A program made the translations under genes and the position numbers. This document shows positions 31,633-31,997 of a stretch of 31,997 nt of DNA, piece by piece. This DNA is from Candidatus Thorarchaeota archaeon (GTDB lineage: Archaea; Asgardarchaeota; Thorarchaeia; Thorarchaeales; Thorarchaeaceae): the NCBI GenBank assembly GCA_004524595.1, contig SDOA01000042.1, positions 1-31,997 of the forward strand, in the 5' to 3' direction. The notes below the pieces were generated by a model. It was not told the DNA's origin and made no database searches. It saw nothing but the letters and a program-made list of their open reading frames with translations. Numbering within the stretch: position 1 is the first letter of the stretch; each line of letters starts with the position of its first letter.

Positions 31633-31997
31633 ATGTCTAAGACCTACAAAATCTCTGTTCTTCCTGGCGATGGAATTGGTCGCGATGTCATACCGCAAGC
31701 TCTTCGTGTACTTGATGCAGTACAACAAACAACGGGAGGGGTTGACACAGAGCTCCATGAATTTGAATGTGGAGGAGAATACTACTCAAGGGAGAACAGA
31801 GAATGGTCTAATGAGGCAGAGCTATTCACGAAGAAAGAAGCAGATGCAATCCTGTTAGGTGCAATTGGCGCAAGTGATAGTTCAGGTAAAAGCATTCGGT
31901 TAGCAGACGGAAACCTCGCAGGATATAGCGTGGTCATAGGTCTCAGAATGGATCTTGACCTCTATGCAAATGTCAGGCCGGTCAAACTCTATGATGG
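31633..31997 (+). CDS. Isopropylmalate/isocitrate/tartrate dehydrogenase family protein (5' part)
   Basis: The first 121 residues of a beta-decarboxylating dehydrogenase, truncated by the window end. MSKTYKISVLPGDGIGRDVIPQALRVLDAVQ is the family's N-terminal nucleotide/substrate-binding start, EADAILLGAIGAS and LRMDLDLYANVRPVKLYDG the following signature; the latter pattern (LRxxLDLYANxRPVK) is nearer to isopropylmalate and tartrate dehydrogenases than to isocitrate dehydrogenase, but this cannot be settled from the first third. The ATG at 31633 has a very strong AGGTGAT (31621-31627, 5-base spacer) that overlaps the stop of the upstream gene. Substrate and cofactor specificity are undetermined because the relevant residues lie beyond the end. 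Confidence 0.87.
   Translation, partial: MSKTYKISVLPGDGIGRDVIPQALRVLDAVQQTTGGVDTELHEFECGGEYYSRENREWSNEAELFTKKEADAILLGAIGASDSSGKSIRLADGNLAGYSVVIGLRMDLDLYANVRPVKLYD

Overview
The window looks like chromosomal DNA of an archaeon, most likely an uncultured lineage of the Asgard type; the phylum is an inference. Supporting signs are: frequent TTG/GTG starts; GGAGG/GGTGAT ribosome binding sites mixed with genes whose TATA-like box lies only about 27-29 bases before the start codon; a thiolase-superfamily gene followed by what looks like the start of a second gene of the same operon; a COG1237-type metallo-beta-lactamase; a PanB ketopantoate hydroxymethyltransferase; and many membrane-anchored extracellular enzymes. 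I see no rRNA, tRNA, CRISPR array, insertion sequence, phage gene or integrase.

Layout. 1-3000 (minus strand): start of a probable DUF35-type partner gene, a frameshifted thiolase-superfamily gene without the usual nucleophilic Cys, a small membrane protein and a PH/GRAM-like cytosolic protein. 3131-6822 (plus): a sugar-porter-like MFS carrier and a large polytopic protein ending in a degenerate histidine-kinase module. 6849-12000 (minus): a run of exported or hydrolytic proteins, namely a caspase-like protease, an SCP2/arylsulfotransferase fusion, an alkaline-phosphatase-superfamily phosphodiesterase and a conserved unknown protein. 12138-14381 (plus): a secreted Ig/Ig/EEP-nuclease/FN3/lamin-tail protein. 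14322-17399 (minus): a three-domain APH kinase / M23 / class-III aminotransferase fusion.

17512-19713 (plus): an operator-like cluster of TTGCCA half-sites, a winged-helix regulator, a stand-alone SCP2 protein, a metallo-beta-lactamase-fold hydrolase and a DUF1858 redox-disulfide protein. 19816-23736 (minus): panB and a P2-like P-type ATPase with an altered ion site. 23924-25903 (plus): a membrane-anchored subtilase whose C-terminal half resembles that of eukaryotic site-1 protease. 25904-26356: the only long gene-free stretch, with a compact candidate small RNA (TATA box, two hairpins, oligo-T). 26357-30288 (plus): an MFS carrier, a PHP phosphoesterase, a four-TM protein and two TPR proteins, closely spaced. 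30317-31228 (minus): a fumarylacetoacetate hydrolase family enzyme; divergent to it, a small Cys-containing protein and the start of an isopropylmalate/isocitrate dehydrogenase family gene that runs off the window.

How they fit together. There is no single long pathway. The most coherent theme is cell-surface and extracellular degradation or processing (caspase-like protease, subtilase, arylsulfotransferase, EEP nuclease). A second theme is repeated use of lipid/acyl-binding folds (two SCP2 domains, a thiolase with probable DUF35 partner). Of the non-standard items, the site-1-protease-like subtilase, the SCP2-arylsulfotransferase fusion, the candidate small RNA and the TTGCCA operator locus deserve the closest look.
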